DNA of 64,000 nt from Flavobacterium azooxidireducens (GCF_023195775.1 NZ_CP096205.1:3102001-3166000), one strand, 5' to 3'. Positions 33,869 to 42,866 are shown, counted from the first letter of the stretch. The notes: a model not told the origin generated them from the sequence alone. Numbers and translations: made by a program.

Positions 33869-34611
33869 TATTTTCCACTCAACAATTCGCCACCAATACT
33901 TGATTTAGCTTCTATTCCTAACTTTTTCATCATTTCATAAGTCGTACAAACTGCAGCGGAAGTCACCGGGATTCCGCATTCTACCTGAATTGAATCAATA
34001 GCTTCTAACGAAGGCATTTGTACACAGGCTGAAACAACTAAAACATCAACGTCAGCTAAATCCAATTGTTTGTATATTTCCAATAAATTCATAGGATTTT
34101 GAGCCGCTACTTCTAAATTATCAGGAATTTCAAGAGCGATGCTTTCTTTCACTTTAATACCTTGGTGTTCGATATAATCTACAACCATATCCGTGAGCGG
34201 ACGCATATATGGGGTTATAATCGAAATTTGTTTGGCACCCAAAACTTTCAAACCATTAATCAATGCTCCGGCAGAAGTTACAATTGGAGTAGGGAAGTCG
34301 TTTGCTACTGTTTCCTGATGCAAATTTACTTCGGAAACACAATGATAACCACGACCCATACTCATAATGGCCACTAAACAAGCATAGCCCATCACATCAA
34401 CGTGGGCATCAGATAATTCTTGTGCACATTTTAGACTCATCGCATCCATTGCTTCGAGTTCTTCCTTTGTTACCTTTTTCATTCGCATGCGACTGGAATG
34501 AAAGGTAAAACGTTCTGGTAAAATAGTTTCCCTTGCTCTGAAAATAGCTGGGATTTCGGTTTCCATTGTTACGTTGGAGGAAGGGACGATTTGGCCTATT
34601 CTGTATTTCAT
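33865..34611 (-). CDS. maleate isomerase (Asp/Glu racemase superfamily)
   Basis: 248 residues. The start YRIGQIVPSSNVTMETEIP, the first catalytic-Cys loop VMGYACLVAIMSMGRG and the second VSACVQMPSLEAID, with TSAAVCTTYEMMKKLG, match maleate cis-trans isomerases, which convert maleate to fumarate by a two-Cys mechanism. Arylmalonate decarboxylases are relatives but usually lack one Cys. The neighbours (fumarylacetoacetase-family hydrolase and gentisate dioxygenase on the same strand) support maleate as substrate. Confidence 0.87.
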   Translation of the reverse strand: MKYRIGQIVPSSNVTMETEIPAIFRARETILPERFTFHSSRMRMKKVTKEELEAMDAMSLKCAQELSDAHVDVMGYACLVAIMSMGRGYHCVSEVNLHQETVANDFPTPIVTSAGALINGLKVLGAKQISIITPYMRPLTDMVVDYIEHQGIKVKESIALEIPDNLEVAAQNPMNLLEIYKQLDLADVDVLVVSACVQMPSLEAIDSIQVECGIPVTSAAVCTTYEMMKKLGIEAKSSIGGELLSGKY

Positions 34612-34620
34612 TTTAAAAAA

Positions 34621-34645
34621 GTTTCAGGTTTAAAGTTTCAAGTTA
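34621..34645. repeat. GTTTCAGG/GTTTCAAG tandem words
   Basis: GTTTCAGGTTTAAAGTTTC and adjoining AAGTT words fill the gap between the isomerase and hydrolase genes. Same word family as at 16651, 51361 and 53899. Confidence 0.5.
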
Positions 34646-34662
34646 ATATAAATAACAGAATA

Positions 34663-35571
34663 CTAAATTTCTTTTACAGTATTAACAATCGTTCCAATTC
34701 CCTCCACAGTGGCTTCCACAACATCGCCATCCCACATCCATTCTTGCGGATTACGACCGGCTCCAACTCCAGAAGGTGTTCCTGTTGCGATGATATCGCC
34801 GGGTTCTAAAGTGAAAACGGTACTTAAATCTTCAATCAACGCATTGATGTTGAATAGTAAGTATTTAGTGTTAGAATTTTGTTTTTCAACGCCATTTACT
34901 TTCAAAGATAAATTCAAATTATGAGGATCTGAAATTTCATCTTTTGTAACCAAATAAGGCCCCATCGGTGCAAAAGTATCTTGTCCTTTGGAAACAATCC
35001 ATTGACCTTCGCGACGGCAATCTCTCGCAGAAATATCATTTATAACCGTATAACCAAATACATAATCTAACGCATTTTCTTTCGGAACATATTTTCCATA
35101 TTCGCCAATAACGACAGCCAATTCGACTTCCCAGTCTAATTGTTGGGTCAGTTTTGTGTTTAATATAATTTCGGTATTTGGACCGGTAACAGCTGTTGGT
35201 GGTTTAGAAAAGATGATTGGTTTTTGAGGTAATTTTCCGGTAGTATCAAGTGTTCGAGCACTTTCTGCTACGTGTTCGGTGTAGTTTAAACCAATTCCGA
35301 TAATGTTTTTTCGTGGACGTTGAATGGGTGCCAAAATTTCTACTTCATCAAAGGTATAACCAATTTGTTCGAAGTCGATTTCACGGGTTTCTTTTATCAT
35401 TTCTGTGATTTCTTCGATGATTTCAAATCCTAAATCAATTAAATCTAACATATCAATTGGTAATGGAAAATTGGATATTTCTCCAAAATCTTCCATATCA
35501 ATGATTAGGTTGTTGTGAAGAAAGCCTAGGCGGGGTTCTGTGTCTTTTGTTTTGTAGGTGAGTAGTTTCAT
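34663..35571 (-). CDS. fumarylacetoacetate hydrolase-family protein (maleyl/fumarylpyruvate hydrolase)
   Basis: 302 residues from the ATG at 35571 (MKLLTYKTKDTEPRLGFLHN); the 15 codons upstream are not family-like. The FAH fold is shown by RPRKNIIGIGLNYTEHVAES, the metal ligands in DWEVELAVVIGEYGKYV and VFGYTVINDISARDCRR, then VSKGQDTFAPMGPYLVT and FTLEPGDIIATGTPSGVG. It would cleave a beta-diketo acid. In this operon the likely substrate is maleylpyruvate (or fumarylpyruvate), the product of gentisate ring opening. No glutathione-type maleylpyruvate isomerase is present nearby. Confidence 0.87.
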   Translation of the reverse strand: MKLLTYKTKDTEPRLGFLHNNLIIDMEDFGEISNFPLPIDMLDLIDLGFEIIEEITEMIKETREIDFEQIGYTFDEVEILAPIQRPRKNIIGIGLNYTEHVAESARTLDTTGKLPQKPIIFSKPPTAVTGPNTEIILNTKLTQQLDWEVELAVVIGEYGKYVPKENALDYVFGYTVINDISARDCRREGQWIVSKGQDTFAPMGPYLVTKDEISDPHNLNLSLKVNGVEKQNSNTKYLLFNINALIEDLSTVFTLEPGDIIATGTPSGVGAGRNPQEWMWDGDVVEATVEGIGTIVNTVKEI

Positions 35572-35600
35572 TTTTGTTTTTTTGTTTTTGTATCGAATAG

Positions 35601-35621
35601 AGACGTTGCATTGCAACGTCT
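35601..35621 (-). repeat. palindrome AGACGTTGCA/TGCAACGTCT
   Basis: A 10-bp perfect inverted repeat with a one-base centre, directly at the end of the retropepsin-like gene. It may act as a terminator. Its sequence type recurs widely in flavobacterial intergenic regions as far as I recall. Confidence 0.55.
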
Positions 35622-36806
35622 TTACTGTTCTATAAGTAGTATGTTTGTTTCTGTTTTATCTTTCGATTTTACTTCAATTTCGTATGCTTGATTATCTTTT
35701 CTGAAGTTTTTTATTTTAACAATATCGCAAAAGTCCATTTCTTCAATTACAAACGAATCCACTCGGATGATTTCATCTCCATAATTCATTTTATCTCTTA
35801 AAGTAACATCCCAAACAAATCCAACTGAATATTTATGATCAATAATTGTAGCACTGTAAATAGGCGGTTTTTTATCTAAAACGATATTTTCAACAGCTTC
35901 AAAATAGAATTTCTTCTTTTTAAAGTCGATGATAATATCACCATGCTTTAATAAATCTAAACCAAGTCTGGAATTATTATCATCTGTGGTGTTCGTAATT
36001 AAATTTTCGAACCTGGTGTTATTTATTTCAAAAAAAGGAGCTTTGAGTAAAACTTGTTCTTTTAACGGAGCTGTTCCAAAAAGCCCAATGCTACTTGAAC
36101 CGGTACTTCTTGATAATTCTTCCCATACATTTTCTGTAGAAAGAATACCGAAAGCTCTATTTGACATTTCATAAAAACCATCCATTCCTGTATCAATTAA
36201 TACTTCTTCGGTAACATCTTTCTTACCATCTTTTGAAAAATTAATTTTTACGTAGGGCGATTTTTGTTCTCCAAATAATTTCAATTTAGATGGTTTCGAT
36301 TTAGTTTTAAGATTTTTAATATCATCTGTAATAATAATTCTTTTATCTTTTAAACTGATTTTTATTACTGAATTACGCAATAAATTACTACCAATAAAAC
36401 CATCCATTTTAAAACATTTCAATATAAAATGATTATCCAAATCACTCACCAAAGCCACATTGTTTTCAAACGAAAGATTACCCAGTTTCATTGATTCGAT
36501 AGCAACCATTTCCATTTCATCACTTTGATTGTTGGCATCGGAAACGTTTATTTTTTTTGTGTTTTGGACATTAATTTCTTCTAAAACTCGTTTTGAAATT
36601 AAATTAGGAGCACCGGTATCCAATAAAAATGTAAAGGTTTTGTTATTGATGACTACCGGAAGCATGATTTTATCATTTACCAATTCAAAACTGATTTCTT
36701 CGTAGTAATTCTTTTGATTGATTTTTCCTTGATCAAATGCTAATTTTTGAGAAAATATTAAACTTGAAACAAATAGAAACAGAATCAATATATTTAATCT
36801 TATCAT
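35622..36806 (-). CDS. secreted aspartyl protease-like protein with C-terminal PDZ-like region
   Basis: 394 residues with a signal peptide (MIRLNILILFLFVSSLIFSQ). A retropepsin-like repeat is visible: VVINNKTFTFLLDTGAPNLIS (catalytic DTGA, ~62) and a second half EVLIDTGMDGFYEMSNRA (DTGM, ~206). The C-terminal ~80 residues (VGFVWDVTLRDKMNYGDEIIRVDSFVIEEMDFCDIVKI) are PDZ-like. Such proteins occur in the periplasm of Bacteroidota with unknown substrates. It lies inside the gentisate gene run, 10 bp from the dioxygenase gene, without obvious metabolic link. Confidence 0.8.
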   Translation of the reverse strand: MIRLNILILFLFVSSLIFSQKLAFDQGKINQKNYYEEISFELVNDKIMLPVVINNKTFTFLLDTGAPNLISKRVLEEINVQNTKKINVSDANNQSDEMEMVAIESMKLGNLSFENNVALVSDLDNHFILKCFKMDGFIGSNLLRNSVIKISLKDKRIIITDDIKNLKTKSKPSKLKLFGEQKSPYVKINFSKDGKKDVTEEVLIDTGMDGFYEMSNRAFGILSTENVWEELSRSTGSSSIGLFGTAPLKEQVLLKAPFFEINNTRFENLITNTTDDNNSRLGLDLLKHGDIIIDFKKKKFYFEAVENIVLDKKPPIYSATIIDHKYSVGFVWDVTLRDKMNYGDEIIRVDSFVIEEMDFCDIVKIKNFRKDNQAYEIEVKSKDKTETNILLIEQ

Positions 36807-36816
36807 TTAATTAATT

Positions 36817-37926
36817 TTAGTTATAAGATTGAAAACCATTATTTTCTGAATATATTTTTTCTTGATATAATCCCAATTTTTCAATGACCGGTAAATCATT
36901 AAATGCAAATAAACAAGCATCTTCCGAATCGGAAAGATTATGATGTTCGTGCCAAGCCCAAGATGGAACGCAGAAAATATCTCGCTCTTTCCAGTCAAAA
37001 CGCTGACCGTTTATAATAGAATAGCCTTTACCTTTAGCACATTGATACACAAAAGATCCTGTATGTTTATGAGCTTTACCATTGAAACCGGCAGGCAATA
37101 ATTGAATTGAAGCACCCATCGTTTGCATAACATGACCACCAGTGAGCGGATTGGTATAATTCATAAAAATCCCGTCAAAAGGATTTGCTTCACTCACTTT
37201 TTGCGTTTCTAGCAAAGCCGGATAAACATTCGACCAAGAATATTTGAAAAGTGGAGAATATGGTTTGTCCCACGTTTTATCAGCTGGAATTAATCCGGCA
37301 CAACCATAGGAAATGGGTGAGTAATTTAAAGGAGCTGCTAATTCTTGTTTGCCATCCAAAACGGCATAATCGTTCGCTTCTAACGCATTAATTAAAGGAA
37401 TATCGAGACCATCTTGCCAAATGCAGGTTTTTCCGCCTTCTTCCACACCGTGTTCATGCCAAGTAGAATTGGGTGTGATGACGAAATCATTGACTTCAAG
37501 CATAATCTTATTTCCATCCACAACAGTGTACCCTTTTTCGCCTTCCATAATAAAACGAAGGGCTGAAGCACGATGGCGATGAGCAGACGTAAATTCGCCC
37601 GGACGAGTTACCTGAATACCGGTATATAACCAACCTACAGCTGCCGAAACGTCTTTTCGTTTATCGTTGACCAAATAGACAACACGACGACCGGCTTGTT
37701 CAGGAGTTACGAGTTCTGACGATTTAAGGACTAATTCTCTCAAATCATCATATTTCCAAAGCATCGGAATAGAAGAGGAGCGAGGTTCCCAAGGTTCGAT
37801 AGCATTAGCAACCGTCCATAAAGCACCAGCTCCAAGATTCTCTAATTCTTTGTAGTAAGCTTTTAGTTCATCTGATTCTTGAACTCTTGCTCTTCCGTAA
37901 ACTTCGTCCGAATGTTTTGCGTCCAT
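36817..37926 (-). CDS. gentisate 1,2-dioxygenase
   Basis: 369 residues, bicupin. The N-terminal cupin has TSAHRHRASALRFIMEGEKGYTVVDG and FVITPNSTWHEHG, supplying the three His of the Fe(II) site. The C-terminal cupin has AHKHTGSFVYQCAKGKGYSIING and FCVPSWAWHEHHN. GAGALWTVANAIEPWEPRS near the start and WLYTGIQVTRPGE are typical of gentisate dioxygenases, which open gentisate to maleylpyruvate with O2. It is the first gene of a run toward hydrolase and maleate isomerase; the end product would be fumarate plus pyruvate. Confidence 0.92.
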   Translation of the reverse strand: MDAKHSDEVYGRARVQESDELKAYYKELENLGAGALWTVANAIEPWEPRSSSIPMLWKYDDLRELVLKSSELVTPEQAGRRVVYLVNDKRKDVSAAVGWLYTGIQVTRPGEFTSAHRHRASALRFIMEGEKGYTVVDGNKIMLEVNDFVITPNSTWHEHGVEEGGKTCIWQDGLDIPLINALEANDYAVLDGKQELAAPLNYSPISYGCAGLIPADKTWDKPYSPLFKYSWSNVYPALLETQKVSEANPFDGIFMNYTNPLTGGHVMQTMGASIQLLPAGFNGKAHKHTGSFVYQCAKGKGYSIINGQRFDWKERDIFCVPSWAWHEHHNLSDSEDACLFAFNDLPVIEKLGLYQEKIYSENNGFQSYN

Positions 37927-38014
37927 GTTGAATTTTCAAAGTATAAAACGGTAAATTTACAATTATTCTTTGAATTTTTCAAGGGTGAAATTGGCAATGT
38001 ATTACTTTGAATGA

Positions 38015-38503
38015 CTAATTTTTAATTGCGATTCCATCAGATAATAACCACGAATTTTCGAATTTAATCCACGTATGTGAAAAACTGAATGTTTCACTTT
38101 TGTGGATATTATGCTGTTTATCTGTCCAAAATTTATCAACATCATAGTGAATTGTAATTGCGTTTTCAGTTATTTCAATTGCTTTTTTGTGTAAAGTGCA
38201 ACTGAATTCCAAACCACTATCTTCATTGATTTCATTCATCCAATAGGAACATTTTTTTACTTCGGATAGATTCATTTCATCCGATTGGTAATTGACTTGA
38301 CTATGAATCCAAAGTTTTTTATAGGAAGTTGAATCGTTTCTTTCAAGGTAATTCCAATAGCGATTTTCCAGCTGCCAAATTTCTTTTTCTATTTCACTTT
38401 TCTGAGCAAATACGGAGCTATTCGACAATTGAAAAATTAGTACAAATACTATGAAAAACCATTTTTTGAGGAATATATGATTATTTTCGAATAAAAACTT
38501 CAT
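38015..38503 (-). CDS. secreted SnoaL/NTF2-like protein
   Basis: 162 residues with an N-terminal membrane/signal segment (FLKKWFFIVFVLIFQLSNSSVFAQ). The rest reads as a single NTF2-like alpha+beta barrel: EIWQLENRYWNYLERNDSTSYKKLWIHSQVNY, ITIHYDVDKFW, SFSHTWIKFENSWLLSDGIAI. These are usually binding or isomerase-like folds. No active-site residue can be assigned. It is on the same strand as the SDR gene, 7 bp downstream of it. Confidence 0.65.
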   Translation of the reverse strand: MKFLFENNHIFLKKWFFIVFVLIFQLSNSSVFAQKSEIEKEIWQLENRYWNYLERNDSTSYKKLWIHSQVNYQSDEMNLSEVKKCSYWMNEINEDSGLEFSCTLHKKAIEITENAITIHYDVDKFWTDKQHNIHKSETFSFSHTWIKFENSWLLSDGIAIKN

Positions 38504-38510
38504 CTCAATT

Positions 38511-39440
38511 TTACTGTGTTAACGTTTCCAAAACGGGTATGAACGACATATTTAACTCTTTTTTAGCCAAATCATTTTTATAAATAATTTCAGCTGATGA
38601 TTTAGGTTTTCTGTCATTCAACATTTCGTGAATATCAGATACTTTGTAGGTTTCACTGGTTAACAGATAATCTTTTCCGTGTAAATTGTTTGTCGTTGCT
38701 GCTTTAAAAGTAGCCAGTGCCACGTCTTTCACATCCACAATGGCAAAAGGCACATCATTATCAAATAAAGATTGAACAAATTCATCGGGTGCGATTTTAT
38801 TTTTGATTAAAAATTGCATTCCGGTTGAAGTAGAATCTTCTCTATCCGACATTGATTTTCCCATCACCATAACGGGTGAAACAGAACTAATTTCGAACGA
38901 AAGGTTAGGATTGTCTTTTATAAATTGGTCAACCACTTGATTGGCGATGAATTTCGCTTGACAATAGGGATGACTCATTTCGCTGGTAAATCTTTTGTCA
39001 TTTTCATCAAACGTATCGGTAAAATTTTTGCCATCTGCAGGCATCGGGAAATTGGTATTCCAAGCCGCGACAGAAGCAAGAAGAACAACTTTTTTTACGC
39101 TTGGCGTAGCTTTAATGACTTCCAAAAAGTTTTCTGTGCCTTTGATAGTAGGAGTGAAGAGTTCTTTTTCGGGATCGGTAATGGTTAGTTGAAAAGGTGT
39201 TCCGCTGTGAATAACAATATCACATTCACTTACAAAATCTTTCAATTGTGCTTTATCTTCAACATTTAATTCTTCAATGTATAAATGATCGGCGTTTTTC
39301 AGATTCATCAAATGACGGTATTTTTCTTCTTTTGAAATATCGGTCGTGGAAACTTTTACTTCAAAACCATTGTCTAAAAATTGTTTGGTGATATAGCTTC
39401 CTATGAAACCGGAACCACCAATTATACCTGCTTTTTTCAT
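38511..39440 (-). CDS. extended SDR / NAD(P)-dependent epimerase-dehydrogenase
   Basis: 309 residues from ATG 39440 (MKKAGIIGGSGFIGSYITKQFL), with the Rossmann GxxGFIG loop at ~8-14. DIVIHSGTPF, VVLLASVAAWN and SHPYCQAKFIANQVVD (a YxxxK-like catalytic pair with Tyr in HPYCQAK) follow. This places it with dihydroflavonol-4-reductase-like extended SDRs that reduce carbonyls on small molecules. The substrate is unknown. It is probably co-transcribed with the SnoaL-like gene downstream. Confidence 0.82.
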   Translation of the reverse strand: MKKAGIIGGSGFIGSYITKQFLDNGFEVKVSTTDISKEEKYRHLMNLKNADHLYIEELNVEDKAQLKDFVSECDIVIHSGTPFQLTITDPEKELFTPTIKGTENFLEVIKATPSVKKVVLLASVAAWNTNFPMPADGKNFTDTFDENDKRFTSEMSHPYCQAKFIANQVVDQFIKDNPNLSFEISSVSPVMVMGKSMSDREDSTSTGMQFLIKNKIAPDEFVQSLFDNDVPFAIVDVKDVALATFKAATTNNLHGKDYLLTSETYKVSDIHEMLNDRKPKSSAEIIYKNDLAKKELNMSFIPVLETLTQ

Positions 39441-39457
39441 TTTTATTCTTTTTAAAG

Positions 39458-39491
39458 AAACCTGCAAAGCTTTTGAGTTCCTTGCAGGTTT
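39458..39491 (-). terminator. terminator after the NTF2-like lipoprotein gene
   Basis: AAACCTGCAA pairs with TTGCAGGTTT around a 14-nt loop. On the minus strand it is followed by CTTTAAAAAG, a modest T content, just before the SDR start codon. Confidence 0.5.
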
Positions 39492-39502
39492 TGAATTAAT
39501 AA

Positions 39503-40024
39503 TTATCTTGTTGTAGTACTATCAACCACGGTTGAGGCGGCAGAAAGTTTTTGTAAATCCAAGGCAATTTTGGCGGTATTCCAAAAGCCTACTTCGCGAA
39601 CAATTTTACCGTTTACAAACTGAGCAGTGATGGCACAAGGCAGGATGTATTCTTCACCAGTAGCTTTTAATGTACCCTTCCAATCACCCCAAAAATTAAC
39701 CCAAGTTTCGCCGTCATCGGTAACTACCATTTCATATTCTGATTCGGAGTCAATAAAATCTATATTTGAAAAAAGTGTTGCGTCTTCTTTACTTATTTCG
39801 ATTAATTTATCTACACTAACTGCTTTGTCTTTTGTGACATTGTGTTCAATTTTTGCAGAATCTGCATAAAATGATTTCATTGTTGCCCAATCTGCTTTTT
39901 CATAGGCTTCGATTGATTTTTTAAACGAATCGATTTCCGGAGATTGTTGGGTGTAACGGGTTTCTGTTTTCTGACAGCTTATTATCGAAAATAATAGTAC
40001 AAGAATGATAATTGAATTTTTCAT
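39503..40024 (-). CDS. NTF2-like lipoprotein
   Basis: 173 residues beginning MKNSIIILVLLFSIISCQK, a lipobox with Cys17. A SnoaL-like domain follows: IDSFKKSIEAYEKADWATMKSFYADSAKIEHN, WVNFWGDWKGTLKATGEEY, PCAITAQFVNGKIVREVGFWN. This is the nuclear-transport-factor-2 fold used by many ketosteroid-isomerase-like proteins. Ligand unknown. It lies 25 bp downstream of the next gene on the same strand. Confidence 0.75.
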   Translation of the reverse strand: MKNSIIILVLLFSIISCQKTETRYTQQSPEIDSFKKSIEAYEKADWATMKSFYADSAKIEHNVTKDKAVSVDKLIEISKEDATLFSNIDFIDSESEYEMVVTDDGETWVNFWGDWKGTLKATGEEYILPCAITAQFVNGKIVREVGFWNTAKIALDLQKLSAASTVVDSTTTR

Positions 40025-40049
40025 ATTAAATTGAATTATAGTTGATTAT

Positions 40050-40793
40050 TTAATTTCTACTCAGTTCTTCGTTATAAACATAAATGTATGACCAAGAATT
40101 TTCAATTAGACTGACACCTGAGCTAAGCAATTGATCTGATTTCTTTTTGCCTTTTACTCGTTCAATCATTTTCCAAACACCTTCTTTTTTCACATCCATT
40201 TCTGCAAAATCTTTAAAAGTTGTCACAGAAAAATAATCGGCACTATCAGCACTTCCACCAACAGATGAATACCAATAGGCACGTGGCTGACCTTCAATTT
40301 CTTTCACAATTGCCGCTCTTTCTTTTATTAAATCAAAAAATGCAATACCGTTTTTAACTCTATAAAAGTTTACATAAATAACTGAACCCTCTTTATTTGT
40401 TGAGTTACTTACTTCCGGAATTGTTTTAGAAATAGTGTAGTTGGTTTTTTCTACGTGAGGCATAATAAAGTCTCTCACAATGTCACGACAGGCTTTTCCT
40501 GCTGCATCATCCGCATCTAATTCTGCAAAAGTGTTGTTGTAGCCGGACAATACATATACATTTCCACTACCTTGAAATTGCTGCCAAAAACCCCATTTAT
40601 CGGCACCATTTTTTTCAATATAACATTCTTTCCATTGTTTTACTGCTTCCAAAAACTGGGCTCGATGACCTTGTTTAATTGTGATTTCAGTAAGTGACAA
40701 AATTTTACTTTCCGTTTGTGCTTGTGCCTCTGCAAGAAAAGGTAACAACACAATCGCCATCATTACTACGAGGGTAATTTTTAAATTTTTCAT
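40050..40793 (-). CDS. secreted ferredoxin-like-fold (NIPSNAP/ABM-like) protein
   Basis: 247 residues with a signal peptide (MKNLKITLVVMMAIVLLPFLAEAQ). Two alpha/beta ferredoxin-like halves are visible: LSLTEITIKQGHRAQFLEAVKQW with WGFWQQFQGSGNVYVLSGY, and YVNFYRVKNGIAFFDLIKERAAIVK with AYWYSSVGGSADSADYFSVTTF. This resembles dimeric alpha-beta barrel families used as stress or binding proteins. No catalytic assignment. It seems to head the operon with the NTF2-like and SDR genes. Confidence 0.6.
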   Translation of the reverse strand: MKNLKITLVVMMAIVLLPFLAEAQAQTESKILSLTEITIKQGHRAQFLEAVKQWKECYIEKNGADKWGFWQQFQGSGNVYVLSGYNNTFAELDADDAAGKACRDIVRDFIMPHVEKTNYTISKTIPEVSNSTNKEGSVIYVNFYRVKNGIAFFDLIKERAAIVKEIEGQPRAYWYSSVGGSADSADYFSVTTFKDFAEMDVKKEGVWKMIERVKGKKKSDQLLSSGVSLIENSWSYIYVYNEELSRN

Positions 40794-40939
40794 GTTTAAT
40801 TGATTTTTAAGATTAGTTGAATTGGATATAAATCCGGTACTAAGTAAAATGTAATTAACTGAAAATGAAATGGGTTTAGGACGAAGTGGAGTAAAAAATG
40901 TCCGAAAAGGCAGATTTGCTTATCGGAGGAGTTTTAATG

Positions 40940-40974
40940 TGTCAATTGGTCAATGTGGCAATGAGTCAATTTGA
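40940..40974. repeat. GTCAATTGGTCAATGTGGCAATG tandem words (shortened)
   Basis: GTCAAT words at 8-10 nt spacing just after the kinase gene. Similar words at 23883-23900 (TGTCAATATGTCAATTAG). Confidence 0.5.
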
Positions 40975-40977
40975 TGA

Positions 40978-42549
40978 TTAAGCCGCTTTTCGCAGTTTAA
41001 AATCAAAAATATGGGTTGTTCCGTTTTCTGATTCTTCTTTCATTGTGCCGTTTAATTGTTGAGTGAGTAAGGAAACCAACTGAGTTCCGAAACCGGTTCC
41101 GTGTGTAATTCCGGATTTTCCGATGCCATCATCGGTGACAACCAAATGAAGATGTTGGTCATTTTGTTTTTCTAATTTGATAGTAATCGTTCCTTTATCG
41201 CCTTCAGGGAAAGCATATTTTATGGTATTTGTCAGTAATTCATTGATTATCAATCCTAATGGAACGGCTGTATCGATGTCTAAATCGAGTTTTTCCATAG
41301 CTAAATTCAGTTTGACTTTTTCTTCTGCACCAAAACTGTCGAGAATGCTTTGACTGAGGTTTAAAAAATAATCTTTCATCTCAATGGAACCTAAATTCGT
41401 TCCTTGATAGAGTTTTTGATGAACAATGCTAATCGAATTTACCCGATTTTGTCCTTCTGTCATCGCTTCTTTTGTTTTTGAATCATCAATTTGAGCCGAT
41501 TGTAAAGCAAGTAAGCTGGAAACTATTTCCAAATTATTTTTCACTCGATGATGAATTTCTTTCATCAATAATTCGTTTTCAGCATTTTTCTGAGCTAACA
41601 AACGATTGCTTTTGCTTCGGTTTCGATAGCTGATGAAGCCAAAAATCAATAATCCTACAAGCAAACCAACGACAATAATTCCCAAATATTGAACTAACTT
41701 TTGTTGGGATATTTTAGCCTCCTGAAAAGCGATAGTTTCTTCTTTTTTCTCTGTTTCGTATTTGGTTAGCAGTTCCGACATTTTTGCATCACTTTCAATA
41801 GAACCGATGCTATCACGTAAGTTATAAGCTTTTTGTTTGTAATTTAAAGCGGATTCAAAGTCATTTAGTTTCTGATAAATTGTACTGACGTGGTGATAAT
41901 TTTCAATTAGATTCGCAATATCATTATTCGTTTCCTGCAATCGAACGGTTTCCAGTTGATAGGGAAGAGCTTCTTTATAATTTCCTTTTAACAAATTTAT
42001 TTCCCCTAAATTGGCAGTTACCGTGTTGATTCCGTTTTGATAATTGGCTTCTTTGGCCATTTTTAAACAATTAGTATAAAAACGAATGGCTTCATCATAT
42101 CTACCTAATTTTTTGAGTGCATTTCCTTGACTATTGCCAATATCAACTCGACTGATTAATCCAAAATTTTTTTCTTCAACGATGGCGGCTGCTTTATTAA
42201 AATAGTCTAATGATAGTTGATTTTTTCCCATAGCAATAGCAACGTCTCCTGCATTATTATAAACGTAAAAGAATTCAGAAGTCAAGTTATTTTTTTCTGC
42301 CATTTCGATTGCTTTTTCAGCATAATCTAAGGCTTCTTTTAATCGGTTTTGCTTGGTTAAATCCCACGAAATTCGAGTCATTGCATCACAAATTCCGGCT
42401 TTATCATCGATGCTTTCCATTAATTTTAAAGCATAAATATTTTTTTGCATCGCTTTTTCATATTCACCTTTTTTCTTTAGAACCCAAGCCAATTTAAACG
42501 AAGTTGAAGCTTGTCCTCTTACATCATCAATGGCTTTATATCCTTTCAT
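40978..42549 (-). CDS. TPR sensor histidine kinase, main part (apparent frameshift at start)
   Basis: 523 residues. TPR repeats fill ~1-260 (e.g. ASTSFKLAWVLKKKGEYEKAMQ, DYFNKAAAIVEEKN, KKLGRYDEAIRFYTNCLKMA). One membrane segment (~283-302, VQYLGIIVVGLLVGLLIFGF) follows, then a HisKA_2-type dimerisation box ELLMKEIHHRVKNNLEIVSSLLALQ with the phospho-acceptor His. The ATP-binding domain has PLGLIINELLTNTIKYAF, VTDDGIGKSG and GTGFGTQLV. It reads as the continuation of the frame at 42546-42866, which holds the signal peptide. Adding one T to the T5 tract at 42559-42563 joins them in one TPR. The partner is the LytTR regulator upstream. Confidence 0.88.
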   Translation of the reverse strand: MKGYKAIDDVRGQASTSFKLAWVLKKKGEYEKAMQKNIYALKLMESIDDKAGICDAMTRISWDLTKQNRLKEALDYAEKAIEMAEKNNLTSEFFYVYNNAGDVAIAMGKNQLSLDYFNKAAAIVEEKNFGLISRVDIGNSQGNALKKLGRYDEAIRFYTNCLKMAKEANYQNGINTVTANLGEINLLKGNYKEALPYQLETVRLQETNNDIANLIENYHHVSTIYQKLNDFESALNYKQKAYNLRDSIGSIESDAKMSELLTKYETEKKEETIAFQEAKISQQKLVQYLGIIVVGLLVGLLIFGFISYRNRSKSNRLLAQKNAENELLMKEIHHRVKNNLEIVSSLLALQSAQIDDSKTKEAMTEGQNRVNSISIVHQKLYQGTNLGSIEMKDYFLNLSQSILDSFGAEEKVKLNLAMEKLDLDIDTAVPLGLIINELLTNTIKYAFPEGDKGTITIKLEKQNDQHLHLVVTDDGIGKSGITHGTGFGTQLVSLLTQQLNGTMKEESENGTTHIFDFKLRKAA

Positions 42550-42866
42550 TGCCTTATCAAAAATAGATTTGCTGAGTCTAACTGAAGTAAGTTAGCGTGC
42601 ATTCTGCCTTCCATTTCATAAAATTTAGGTTGCCAGTTTTTATCGTTTACTTGATCAGCCAGTTTGACACCTTTTTTGGCAAATTCCAATGCTTGTTTCA
42701 TATCATTTTCAAAAACAGTACTGACCATTTCGGAAATGATTTCTAATTTTTTGGTTTGATTTTTTTCGGAATTTAGTTTCAGTTCTAATTCAGCTAAAGT
42801 AGCTTGTTGACTATGAATAATAAAAGGAAACAAAAGCAAAATAAGTAGTTTTAATTTCATAGTCAT
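42546..42866 (-). CDS. N-terminal part of the TPR histidine kinase (signal peptide and first TPRs)
   Basis: 106 residues: signal peptide MKLKLLILLLFPFIIHSQQ, then TPR-like helices (KKLEIISEMVSTVFENDMKQALEFAKKGVKLAD, KFYEMEGRMHANLLQLDSANLF) that stop abruptly at LIRQ. The stop overlaps the next ATG as ATGA. With a sixth T the reading continues as ANLFFDKAMKGYKAIDD, a normal TPR junction. So either the gene is frameshifted (mutation or sequencing error), or slippage or re-initiation produces a whole or split kinase. Without this part the kinase lacks its export signal. Confidence 0.8.
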   Translation of the reverse strand: MTMKLKLLILLLFPFIIHSQQATLAELELKLNSEKNQTKKLEIISEMVSTVFENDMKQALEFAKKGVKLADQVNDKNWQPKFYEMEGRMHANLLQLDSANLFLIRQ

